64,000 nt of DNA from Erythroxylum novogranatense (lineage: Eukaryota > Streptophyta > Magnoliopsida > Malpighiales > Erythroxylaceae), in NCBI GenBank assembly GCA_029891385.1, contig CM057232.1, positions 61,875,824 through 61,939,823 of the forward strand. Direction: 5' to 3'. Shown here in pieces: positions 48,289 through 59,268 of this stretch (positions are counted from its first letter, which is position 1; each line of letters opens with the position of its first letter). The position numbers and the translations under genes are program-made. The notes under the pieces are model-generated. The model did no database searches. It was not told where the DNA came from and saw only the letters and a program-made list of their open reading frames with translations.

Positions 48289-49569
48289 TGATATTGCGTC
48301 GTAACATTAGTCAAAATAAACTAGACCTACTACTGTAGCATTAGTGAGTCTAGGTCGATCCCATAGAGAGTGTTAATCAGTGCTTATGTTTTCCCGTGCG
48401 CGCAGCACGTGGGGGGGGGGGAGGGGGAATGTTTATTTTAGAATAAGAAAATAAAACAAAGCTAAAATAACTTAAAAAATAATTTAAAGAAAACATGCAA
48501 AAAATGATAAAAGTGGAGAATTTGGTTGGGACTTAGTTCTTTGGTTCAATCTCAGCCTATACTTTAATTAAATTTTTTTGAATGATTTCTTGTTTTCGAA
48601 CTTCTCCTAGAAAACATTAATGGTGGGTTAATAATTAACTTGAGATTTCCCTTAGGTATTGTTTAATAAAGATATCATCGTTAATTAAATCTAACCACCG
48701 AATAATCTAAAATACGATCTTTAGATTTAATTAGGTAGTAGCATTACGAATTAAAAAAACCAATTAATCTAGGAAACAACCATACGATGTGTCATTGAAC
48801 CTAGGTTATGTTATCCCTATTGAATGTGAATCGTTAGTCGCTACACATGAATTTCAACATAGCAACTACGGATTATATCAAAATTCTAACAATTTGTTTA
48901 TAAATAAAATATCCAATGAATGCATTAAAATCATCTTTTCACAATACCCAAATCTAAACACATCGGATAACATAAATAATTTTTAAAGAGAGAAAGAAAT
49001 AACAAAAACAAAGAGAAATACACTTAACCCAGGTCATCGATGTCTATGTCACCTCCAAACTAGCGTTGGGAAGCTATCACTCCATGGATCTAGCAAAAAT
49101 TGCTTCATCCCCCATTTCCATCCGTCTATTTGAAGAATCCCTTCTGCCTCTATTCTGTCTGCTACTATTATCCTCTTAAAATCCACACATCTAGAAAACA
49201 ACAAAACCATCCTTGTTGTTTATGTTTTTATTCTTTTGCCACTATGCATGTTTGGCTCCTACGCAATGACAATGTCTTGCTTCTTGCTTCCCAGTGTTGA
49301 CATGCTGTGTTTTGTTTGGTGCTTCATGCTCCCAACGCTACTATGTTGTTTTTCTCCTTGGCTATCTATCTACTTTAGTGTTTTCTACTCGGAATGTTGC
49401 TGATTTTGCTTCTTTTCCAACTGCCTCTTGGATTGTCGTGTTGTCCTCCTTACTTCCAACCTGCTTGTCCATACATCTTGGTGTTTTATCCTTGCCGCTG
49501 GTGTTGTTTTGGCATGCTTGCATGTTTTGCTCCTTTTCCATTAATTAAATTAATTTCTTTTATGACCAT
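48289..49569 (-). mobile_element. Tat/Athila-type LTR, 3' part
   Basis: On the plus strand it starts TGATATTGCGTCG and matches, inverted, the solo LTR at 39530-41023. It includes a G-run (48412-48428) and gaccaaagaact-like text. Interrupted at 49570 by the 4.0-kb solo LTR. Open frames at 48789-49548 are antisense to it. Confidence 0.8.
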
Positions 49570-50214
49570 TGTAGCATCCCACTCCCACGAGACCCGAACC
49601 CGACATCGACGGTGATATCCGAGCCCGCGACCCGTGAGGGTGGTATGTTAGAGCAGTCAATACAGTTTAAAACTTGGTAATATATAGATATAGATTTTTT
49701 TTTAAAACCCATCGAGTGCGCAAATATCAGTAAATAATTTGGGCCCGTTCTAATACGAAATCATTTTCAATCAAAACATTATTTCAGGAATCAAATTATA
49801 ATACAACATTAATCAATCGGGGCACTCCGCAATACCAGTACGAATCTTGCGGAAATACAAATTTACATAAAATTTAAAAGACACAAATGCAGATGTGAAC
49901 TGATTCCGACCTTAACTCTGACTTGCAATCAGTACTCATACTCCCGTGCCCAACGGGATAATCTGCGATCCCTGAAAAATATTTGCAATGTTGGGTGAGT
50001 TTGCGAACTCAGTGAGAAACCATCATCGATGGTTCACTCAATTCATGCATATATACACACTTTACCAATTATCACATACAATCACAATTCACAAATGTAA
50101 GGCGTATCGCCTTTCATACAGTCCACATTTAATCATACCATATATGTAATGCACATGAGACCCTTTTCATTTTCATTACGTTGTTGTGACCGTGCGCCTG
50201 AGCTCAATAACGGT

Positions 50215-50344
50215 GAGCCAGTGGCTCTGAAATTTCGTTGGGCTTAAAGCCCTAATACATTGAGCCTGAGGCTCTGAATACGTTGGACCTGAGGTCCTGT
50301 GCGTTGAGCTGAAAGCTCTCATATACGTTGGGCATGATATGCCC
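50215..50344 (-). repeat. Array of six hairpins with covarying stems
   Basis: About every 23 bases there is a hairpin: GAGCC-AGT-GGCTC (50215), GGGCT-TAA-AGCCC (50240), GAGCC-TGA-GGCTC (50262), GGACC-TGA-GGTCC (50285), GAGCT-GAA-AGCTC (50306) and GGGCAT-GAT-ATGCCC (50330). Each of the last five is preceded by cgtt or catt. All arms are perfect, four of six units have different stems, and loops are 3 bases, often TGA. The LARD LTRs have a weaker 31-bp version at the same relative place. Confidence 0.9.
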
Positions 50345-50454
50345 TGATACGGTGGCTGCTCCGGTCACAACTGCCTTTATCTGATCATACTTTCATGCAT
50401 GCAATGCACATGTTCCAATTTCCATTTACAAGTCAATGTTATTTTCCATATCTT

Positions 50455-50687
50455 CGGACTTTCGGTCCGGTATTTCAATCATATACATTTCCAATTTATT
50501 GCTTCCTACCATATCACATTGATAGTCACATCCCATGTATCAAAACAGACAACTAACACTTCAATATCAATTTCCCATTTCCTCGGACCTTTCGTCCAAG
50601 ATCTCCAATGCAAACATTCACAAACAGTTACACACAAGTAGCACTTCGATAACAAGTTTCCAATACTTCAGACACCCATGGTCCGAA
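50455..50687 (-). repeat. Second set of hairpins, GGAC/GTCC type
   Basis: CGGAC-TTTCG-GTCCG (50455-50469), GGAC-CTTTC-GTCC (50585-50597) and a decayed TTCAGAC..GTCCGAA (about 50668-50687). All are preceded by cttc or cctc and followed by about 30 bases of catttcc-type text. They lie just upstream, in LTR sense, of the covarying array. Confidence 0.65.
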
Positions 50688-53593
50688 ATCAATCAAAAAC
50701 AAGCATACATAATCCCTCCATTATCTCCACATGGCATAACCACATCATTTTCATCACATATAGATTGAGGAACCAACTAGGTTACTCACCTATTACTTCC
50801 GAGCTATTGCCAGGAAGTCTCTGCAACGTCGGTAGGTCGACGCTCCAACTGTGCCTCTATAACAAGCATAGAGGAATCCGATCACTAATTATCCAATCCG
50901 AACTAGTAATAATGCACATGTAAGTGTATAATGCATGTTCATGAGATTTCCGGCCCTAAATCCAAATTTCAATCATAAAAAAAATCCGTCTCAAAATTAG
51001 AAATCTATAGCCACTGACAGCACTCAATTCGGACCTCGATTGGTCCAAAAATAAATAAAACAGTGATCACAGACCAATTACTCGGACCCACGTCAATTTC
51101 CCGTCTAAAAATTTTCAATTTCTGATAAAATGAAATTCAATATCTTACAAATCCGATGCCTCAAGAATCAGGTCAATCGGACGTCGGACGGAGAGGAAAT
51201 TGACAAAAGAAACCAAAATTCACATTAAACAATTAATATCTATATATATATAACCCTTATTCCCTTCTCTATTTTCCTGATTTCAAGCCAACTTTCAACA
51301 CCAATAACTCATTGCACACAATTCAGAAAATTACCAACTATATCTCATTGGAAAGATCATGAAACCCTCTACAATTCTCAAGAAGACCATAAAAATCAAT
51401 TTCACCCCTAAGGGTGTCAAAAATCCCTTCAAAGCTACTGCCTACTCAAATCGCATTAAAACAGACAGTACATTGTAAATTCCATAACTCTCAGATCCTT
51501 CAGCCAGAAATTACCACATAAATATGCTCAATAATTTCACAATGTCACCTACAACTTTGATGAACAACCCAAAATCAAATTCCATAACTAACTAGGTCAA
51601 ACAATTCAACAAAGAATCAGTCTACTGAAATCAACCAATCTGGACAGTAATTTTCCAAACAGTAATTCACTTAGCACAAATGTCACAAAAATCACAATCT
51701 TATATTCCTGAAAAGATAAGATCTCAAACTTCAATTTTCATGAAGAACTCAATTTCCAATTCGATTTCTAACAATGTCAAAACTGTTATGGAAGTTACTG
51801 CCATTATCAGCAATTCACAACCTAATGCAGGGTCAGTTTTTACAAAATCATAACTCCCAACTCTGACCTCTAAAAATTACACACCATATATCATTTTCAA
51901 GGTGATCTCTTCTTCTACAACTTTTCAGAAGATCACTCACACTAATTCAGTTTACATAAATTATTAAAATTGCTCCCAAACAGAAAGCTCACAAAATCAA
52001 CACTTTGACTAGGTTTCTCCAAAAAGCATAAAACCAATCAATAGAAATCAGTTCATATCTCCCAATATACAACTCGAAAATAAGCAAGATCAGTGGAAAT
52101 GGAAAGCTAATAATGTAGGCTTCAACTCTAATGAAGACCATTTTCCCTAATTCCATCTCAATTAATTTAGAAAAATATAACAAAACTCTAGGGTATGATT
52201 TCGGATACTGTTTATTCCAGTTAAGAACAGTAACTTTCCAAGCCATATTGCAACACCTTAAAGTTAAAATTAGACAACACCTATTTCACACAAAAATGTA
52301 GCCAACATCCCAAAGTTTAAGTGGCCACAAACCTCACCTCATTTGCATAACCACACAATGAGTTATGCTCAAAACAGTGCAGTAGGTCAAAAACAAATTT
52401 TCCAGCTTTACTTCTCCATTCACTTCCTATCATGCCAAGTCCAATTCTACTTCACTAAGCATACCAAATGGACAAGAAATCAGTCCCTAGGTCATGCATA
52501 CATTCACTAGGAAATACTATCTCAACTTGACAGCATTAAACTTCTTAAGTTATATGCAAGTTCAATCCAAATTCAATACTACATAATTAAAGCTTAATTA
52601 AAACTAACTTAAAACCTTACCTAACTTAAGCTTCCAATCTTCACTTCCTTTCAAATCTTTGCTTCCTACCCTCTCTAACAACTTCTTCTAGTACCAAGCA
52701 AGGGCAAGTCTCCATGGCAAGAAAATAACTTGACTTCATGAAGGAGCTCTTAAGGTTTGGAGGGAGGTTTGAGGAGGAAGAAGAAAATCGATAGTGAGAG
52801 TAAAATGGAATGAGTTTCGTGGATGGAGAGCAAGTAAAGCAAACAAATTGATTTCTCCTTCTTTATGTAGGTAACAACCGAGAGAGAGGATAAGAAGGCC
52901 TTAATTGGTGTGGATAGGTGGCAATTTAGGATTAGTCCAAGTTTTAAAAGAAAAGTCAAGGAAGCAACTACATTACTTTAATAAAATCCAACTTATCAAC
53001 ACTTATCAACCCAATTTTCGGTGCTTAAAAGTTTTAAGGGTCCACATTTGGGTCCCACCAAAATATGCAATGGTTTAATACCAAATAACAGTAAAAAAAT
53101 CAACCGGTTCGTCATATGGCGATATTTTTCCAGTCCGGGAATTTCCCCGAATCATTTTTTTTGAAAATTACCTAAATTTCTCAAAATTGTAAAACATATG
53201 ACAGTCCACTCCCAATAATTGTTCAAACACAAAAACCACATTTTTCACAACAAAAACACATTTAGGCCATTTACCGACGATTTTGCTGGTCCGGGAATTT
53301 TCTCCGGACAATTCCAGAAAAATTCTCATAATTCCCTAAAAATGTAAAACAATCAATGGCGCACTCCATATAATTTTCCAAGTACAATTATCCCATAAAT
53401 TTCACAAAAGATCTCAATTTGAAACCTAAGTCAGAAAATGTCATGAATGCATGTATACTATGTGCAAGTGCAACAAACCATCAATCATAGAGGCTATATG
53501 CTGTATGTGCATGCCGAGATATAATTCAATATTCCTAGCCCGTCCCAATTTACCAAAATATCCTTCCCATTAGAGATAGGATGTTACAACCAT

Positions 53594-53908
53594 GCAAGAT
53601 GTTAATTTCATGTTAAGATAATTAGCATGCAAAATCTATGCAGCTCACATTCTTTGCATTGTTTTTAGATTTTGGCCATGAGCAACCTTGGTTCTTCTTC
53701 ATTTTGTTTTCATTTTTCTTTTCTTCTTCTTGTCTTTTAATTTTCTTCTCCTTGCTCCATGAAGACAAATATTGTGCTTTCGACTCACTTTAACTTCTTT
53801 GCTTCCGAATTGTACCTAAATCATATATGAGTCAAAGTGATATCTTAAGAAATTTTATGTCATTAGTCGTTAAGTATTACGGAATAATTATACAATCAAT
53901 TAAGCACA
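53594..53908 (-). mobile_element. Tat/Athila-type LTR, 5' part
   Basis: Minus strand from TGTGCTTAATTGATTG (53908), matching the start of the solo LTR at 39530; with 48289-49569 it makes an LTR of about 1.6 kb. Confidence 0.8.
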
Positions 53909-54533
53909 TGTAAATTTCCCCCACACATAGTTTTTAGCTATCCTCAGGCAAAACATCAATATTAAGCTCATAGACCCAAAACATTAACTCAATTTCCATA
54001 TGTTCCAAAAATACACAAACATAAGCAAAGATGAATGACTTTTTAAAAATCATAGTAAAAACTTAACACTCCAAGCTTTTTTACTCATGATCAATCAACA
54101 TTCATCATCTTTGGAAACTGAGCAATCTAATGGTAGAATTGAAAAATGTGTTTAAACAAGATATGTTTATGGGTACACTCAAATACCATTCACAATCAAG
54201 ATAATCCATAACTTTGCATCTCATTTCATTTCTCCACCACTAATGCTCCCATGCAAAATCATGGATCAAATGACTTTTAAAGGTTGTAATATGGGTCTGT
54301 AAGTTGAGATGTATTTAGGTCAAGTAGTTTGAAAGCCATTAAAGCTAGTGAGATAAAGGTAACACTCAATGAGATATTAGGCGCACAAGTTAACATTTAT
54401 ACAAAATTGGGTAATGTATGCTATGACGAATGCAACAATTATATTTCATAACTCAATTTAGCTCTTACACACAAACCACATGAAGTGTATACCAATCTGA
54501 AGGGATCACTTATACAAATGGTGAAAATACATT
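53909..54533 (-). mobile_element. Tat/Athila 3' spacer with polypurine tract
   Basis: Non-coding. On the minus strand it has the standard ending of this group: gatcatgagtaaaaaagctt (about 54090), ttttggaacatatgg (54010), tttgcctgaggatagc (53955) and the tract GTGTGGGGGAAATTTACA (53926-53909) touching the LTR. The right border is the CACTA-2 end at 54534, so CACTA-2 probably inserted into this spacer. Confidence 0.75.
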
Positions 54534-54782
54534 CACTACAAGAAAATTGTGAAATAGTGATGGAAATATATTGACGAAATGTTTTCGTATGTAAATTGCG
54601 ACGAAAATTTCGATACCGTCGGTATGGTACACGAAACTTGCGAAGGAAAATATTTTCGTTACCAAATTTGGAGGGAAATATTCGCGAAAAATTGTTGCGA
54701 CAGAAATATACCGATGCATAGAATTCCGTCTGTAAATTGCGACCGAATATATTTTCGGTCGGTAAAATAGCCAAGCTTGTCA

Positions 54783-54840
54783 GGGCGAGCGCTCGCCCTC
54801 GCGAGCCTGACCACAAATGGCCATGCTCGCGATCGTGAGC
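54783..54840. repeat. GC-rich palindromes in the CACTA-2 subterminal region
   Basis: GGGCGAGCGCTCGCCC (54783-54798) is a perfect 16-base palindrome. CTCGCGAG (54798-54805) and GCTCGCGATCGTGAGC (54825-54840, one mismatch pair) follow. gtcagg at 54779 and cctgac at 54806 add an outer inverted pair. Confidence 0.85.
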
Positions 54841-55003
54841 ATCCTACCTCTCCTTCCCCCTTGTTTTTCAAAGTTTATAAAATAATAATAAATATTTTAT
54901 TGCTAATAATAATTTTTAATTAAATAAAACTTAAAAATAAATTATTTTTATTACTAATAAATTATTTTTATTTAAATTTATTTTAATATTTTATATAATA
55001 TTT

Positions 55004-55555
<552 letters not shown>

Positions 55556-55926
55556 ATTAATTATGTATAATATTTATAATCATAATAATAATACTTACAA
55601 TAACAATAATAATAATTAAGTAATTAATATTTAAAACTAAATGTAAAATTAATAATCAAATGTGAAATTTTGTTGATTATTATTTGTGTAATAATAATTA
55701 TGATTATTATTACTATGATCTATGTCATAATTTATATTATTTATATTATTATAATGACGAATATTATTACTATGACCTATATTATTATTAATATTATTTA
55801 AATTATTCTTATTATGATAATTATTATTATCGTAATTAATATTATTATTATCATAATTTTATTATTATCATTATGTAAATTTGTTCGGATTATATTTATT
55901 ATTATGATGATTATTATTATTATTAC

Positions 55927-55976
<50 letters not shown>

Positions 55977-56150
55977 TTCATGGTAAATAAAATTATTCTG
56001 ATGTGTTATAATTAAGAATTTATATATTGGTTATTATTATTATTATGAATACTACATCATCATTATCATTATTATTATTATTATTATGAGTATTATTATT
56101 ATTAAGATTATTAACGACGACTTTTTTAACTATAGCGACGAAATTATTCC
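55556..56150. repeat. AT-rich region with TTA microsatellites
   Basis: Pure or nearly pure (TAT)n at 55915-55977 and shorter runs at 55840-55870 and 56036-56105. No gene. One more subterminal-type motif (cgacgaaattattccgtcgc) lies at 56137-56156. Confidence 0.85.
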
Positions 56151-56157
56151 GTCGCAA

Positions 56158-56356
56158 AATTCAATTAAAATTGACCTCCTCCATCCTCTCTTTTCTCCTC
56201 GCGCCCGACTCTCCTCTGTCGTTCTCTCCTCTCCTCCGGCGTTTTCCCTCCTCCGTTACCCTCTGACTAATTACTGCGTCTCCAGCCTCCCTTCCTTTCC
56301 CTCTACTCCGGCGACAACAACCCTTTGTCGTGTCTCCTCTGCCAGTGTCGAAGGTA
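56158..56356 (+). promoter_or_regulatory. CT-rich 5' untranslated exon of the CACTA-2 gene
   Basis: A pyrimidine-rich stretch (cctcctccatcctctctttt) ends in gtgtcgaag|gtaagccg, a splice donor at 56356. The arrangement parallels CACTA-1. The following 56357-57205 is a probable intron with nothing else recognised. Confidence 0.45.
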
Positions 56357-57205
56357 AGCCGTGGGTCATGTAAATTTTGCATGTTGTTTGGAGCGATTTA
56401 ATGGCATATGTTTGTTTTTTTAAGTTTGATTGGTCTTGTGTTAGTGTTTTGCATGCAAATAATGGGAAGAATTATACCATTTGTGTGTAGATAGGGTTGA
56501 GAAGTTTTTGCCCTCAAGGTGTTCGATGGAATGCTAATGACTATATCTTAGGAGTTGTCTCTCTAAAACACTTTGGGACAGTTATTCCATGCATTGTCTA
56601 GTAATTAATACATAATGAATTAGGAAGCAAGATTAGCTTTTCATCACTTCCATTAATATGATATCCCTAATTTAAAATTGATTTCTACTAACATTAGTTA
56701 AATAATAACAAATATTTTAGAAGGTGTCATGTTGAACCATCTAATTGACTTTGGGAAATATTTGCCTTAAAAGTTTTTTTTTCTTGTTTACATTCATATT
56801 AGCATAAAAGGATGGCATGGTGAAATTGGGATTAACAAAGTTGGTAATGGAGCAAAGGAGAAAGATAATGTAATTAGAGGCCTTGTATAAAAAAAAGTTT
56901 TTACTTACAAATGCATTCGTGAATAACAAGAAATTGTTTGTTTATACACTTGCTCTTTTTATAAAATATTCAATTCTTTGCCAAATTTTGAGTTGATTTA
57001 CCGTCAATCATGATATTTATTATTTCTATTTGCTATAAGTGAAACTCTTTTAATGAAATTCTTGACTACAAAGCATGACAAGAATAAGAAGTAATTGTAA
57101 CATATTTGAATTCACATGTAGAGAGTATGACTATCGGTTGTTTCTTTGAACACCAAGAAATTATATTATTTTAAGAAAAGGAAACAAGTGTATTAGGTAA
57201 ATTTG

Positions 57206-57460
57206 TTCCCCCTCCTCGTAGTTCATCGGAAGAATTCCTCTTCCATACGACGAGCGGTGACTCATTCACTGTTTCCTATGGAAGTATAGATATAGCTGAA
57301 ACGTTATTGAATGAAGGTGTTCCAAACCTTACACCATATGGAAGAAGTCTAACTGTTTCCAAAGCTTTGTTTGAACGTTTCAGGACCCTTCTAGGGAATC
57401 CAGACATCGGGGACTCATTTACTTTTACAGATTCCTATGTCACATGGAATCAAACATAAT
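57206..57460 (+). pseudogene. CACTA-2 coding exon candidate
   Basis: There is an open stretch of 84 codons: EEFLFHTTSGDSFTVSYGS, TLLNEGVPNLTPYGRS, ALFERFRTLLGNPD, then a stop at 57456. Composition looks coding, and it precedes the Transposase_24 exons in the same sense. I do not recognise the domain. Confidence 0.5.
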
Positions 57461-57667
57461 AATTATATCATGCAATACATTATCAGACTAAGCTTAAAAG
57501 TTGATTTCAGGATGTATACGTATGAATTTGTAATACAATGCATAATTATTTGATTGTTGATGTTGATTTGTTGTTGTTAACAACTTGTTGACATTCAATT
57601 CCATTGCCTTGTTTCCTTTGGCACATAATATATACATATATGTACATATATATATACATATATTGTG

Positions 57668-57718
<51 letters not shown>
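57668..57718. repeat. (TA)n microsatellite
   Basis: About 25 TA units, flanked by ttgtgtaata copies on both sides, in an intron of the CACTA-2 gene. Confidence 0.9.
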
Positions 57719-57722
<4 letters not shown>

Positions 57723-57835
57723 GTAATATATATATATATTGTGTAATATTGCATTCAAATTTTTATATATGTAGAGAATTTGATAAAAAATGTATTTCAG
57801 GTAACAATATGGGACCAAAGAGATAGCGCGAGGTT

Positions 57836-59268
57836 ATGGGACTACGGTTTAGACGGATGTTTGGAGGAGCTTATTGTGAAGGTGGATCGTCACAGTCTAC
57901 TACTCGCACTGACTCACTTACTCCTCCTACACACCCGACTCCTTCAGATGAGCCATCACCTCCTGCTCCTCAAGCTACACCATCCCCTTCACCAACTCAT
58001 ATATCATCCAATACCTCTTTGGTGGATGGAGACGTCTGCCAGCCTGGATCAGTCGGAGATGATGGGAGGAAGTATATCACAATTATCAATGATCAGTAAG
58101 TCAAATCACATAAATCTTTATTTGCTTAATATAAGCCTTAGGTTTTCAATTCTTTTCTAGACTCCAATTACTCTTTATTTTAGGCTGGTTCCGTCTGGAA
58201 TGAGTTCCAGAAATATGACTTCCACATTTAAGGAAAGGATTGATCCTGAGGGTTATGCGTAGAAGAATATATCTGAGGCTACAAAACAATTTTACTTTCA
58301 GGAGTTCGAGGTACAATAAATATTTATTTTCACTTTATATTGATTTATATAGTCTAATTATATAAATAGTATAACATTATATATAATAATCTTTTTTTTC
58401 TTCTTCATTTAGAAAGAATTCTTCTGTGAGTCTTGTTGGGACGCGAGCATATATAAAATATGGGAGAAGCAAGCTCATACACGTTATCGCAACTTCACTA
58501 ACGCATTACACAAGGCTGGTCCACGACCCTGTTATATTTCAGAGGCAATTTGGAGTCGTTGGCTGGAGTATTGGGCATCACCTGCGGCTATGTCCATCTT
58601 AGGGCGTAACTCGGCCAACAAACGTGGAGGTCCGAGTAGAGAGAGTCTTCCCATACATACGGAAGGATCCATAAGGCACCAGGAGCATGCAGATAGACTT
58701 GTAAGTATCTCAACTTTACACTTATTTTGTAACTATTTTGTTTTGTTGTATTATAGATAATGATAATAGTATAAATGTCTGGTGCTATTACTGGCTGTGG
58801 TGAGTTATTTTCTTTGTTCAATATGGGGCAAATATCATACAAATAGAGGAAACTCTGCCGAATTTTTTTTGAATAGTAGTTCACATGTAACAGTTTAGGT
58901 TTTTTATGTAGGAAAAGTCATTGGGCATCAAGCCTACACCAGTTCAATTGTTTTTGCACACTCATACAAAGAAGCATGACGGAGTCACTTTCATCAACAA
59001 CCGATGTAGAGAACCAAATGTATGTCAACTTAATCCAGTTTTCAATGTCTTAATAATGATCCCTTCCTTATAATGTAAACATTGCTTCCTTATAAGAACA
59101 ATTACAACAAACTCTTCATTGACAGTCTTAGGAGGAAGAACTTGTAGATGAGACTCAGACGTATCTTGAAGCGGTAGGTGGTAGGGACCGTCGTGGCAGG
59201 ATATTCGGCATAGGTTCATATGCGTACACATGCTATTCGCAATCTTCCATGTTCAGTACAGCTGCATC
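57836..59268 (+). pseudogene. CACTA-2 Transposase_24-type gene (Ptta/En/Spm), five exons, cut by copia B
   Basis: Exons by splice signals and frame: 57836-58095, 58184-58310, 58413-58700, 58912-59019 and 59126-59268. The first has a Pro/Ser/Thr-rich linker. The rest reads FKERIDPEGYA, NISEATKQFYFQEFE, WEKQAHTRYRNFTNALHKAG, RWLEYWASPAAMSILGRNSA, NKRGGPSRESLPIHTEGS, PTPVQLFLHTHTKKHDGVTF and GRDRRGRIFGIGSYAYTC. These match the plant transposase family PF03004. All introns have GT/AG and phases agree. In-frame stops are only TAG at 58260 (Trp position) and TAG at 59129. The copia B insertion removes the C-terminus. It is a companion protein gene of CACTA elements, not the TNP2 transposase. Confidence 0.85.

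Larger units (their letters stand above)
49565..53593 (-). mobile_element. 4.02-kb gypsy solo LTR with target duplication ACCAT
   Basis: The LTR is 49570-53588 with perfect ACCAT at 49565-49569 and 53589-53593. On the minus strand it starts TGTAACATCCTATCTCTAATG and ends GGGTCTCGTGGGAGTGGGA...CTACA, and is related along its length to the LARD LTRs. Shared blocks are the cgtccgacgtccgattgacc block (about 51190), aggaagt..tccgag with donor gtgagtaacctagttgg (50770-50815) and actcacccaacattgc (49985). No internal region remains, so it arose by LTR-LTR recombination. It lacks the CTAGTCGACTAG array. Confidence 0.92.

Noticed and set aside
49100..49615. Overlapping Cys-rich frames of 66-84 codons
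   Set aside because: They run antisense to a Tat-type LTR and into the next LTR; no supporting domain or splice pattern.
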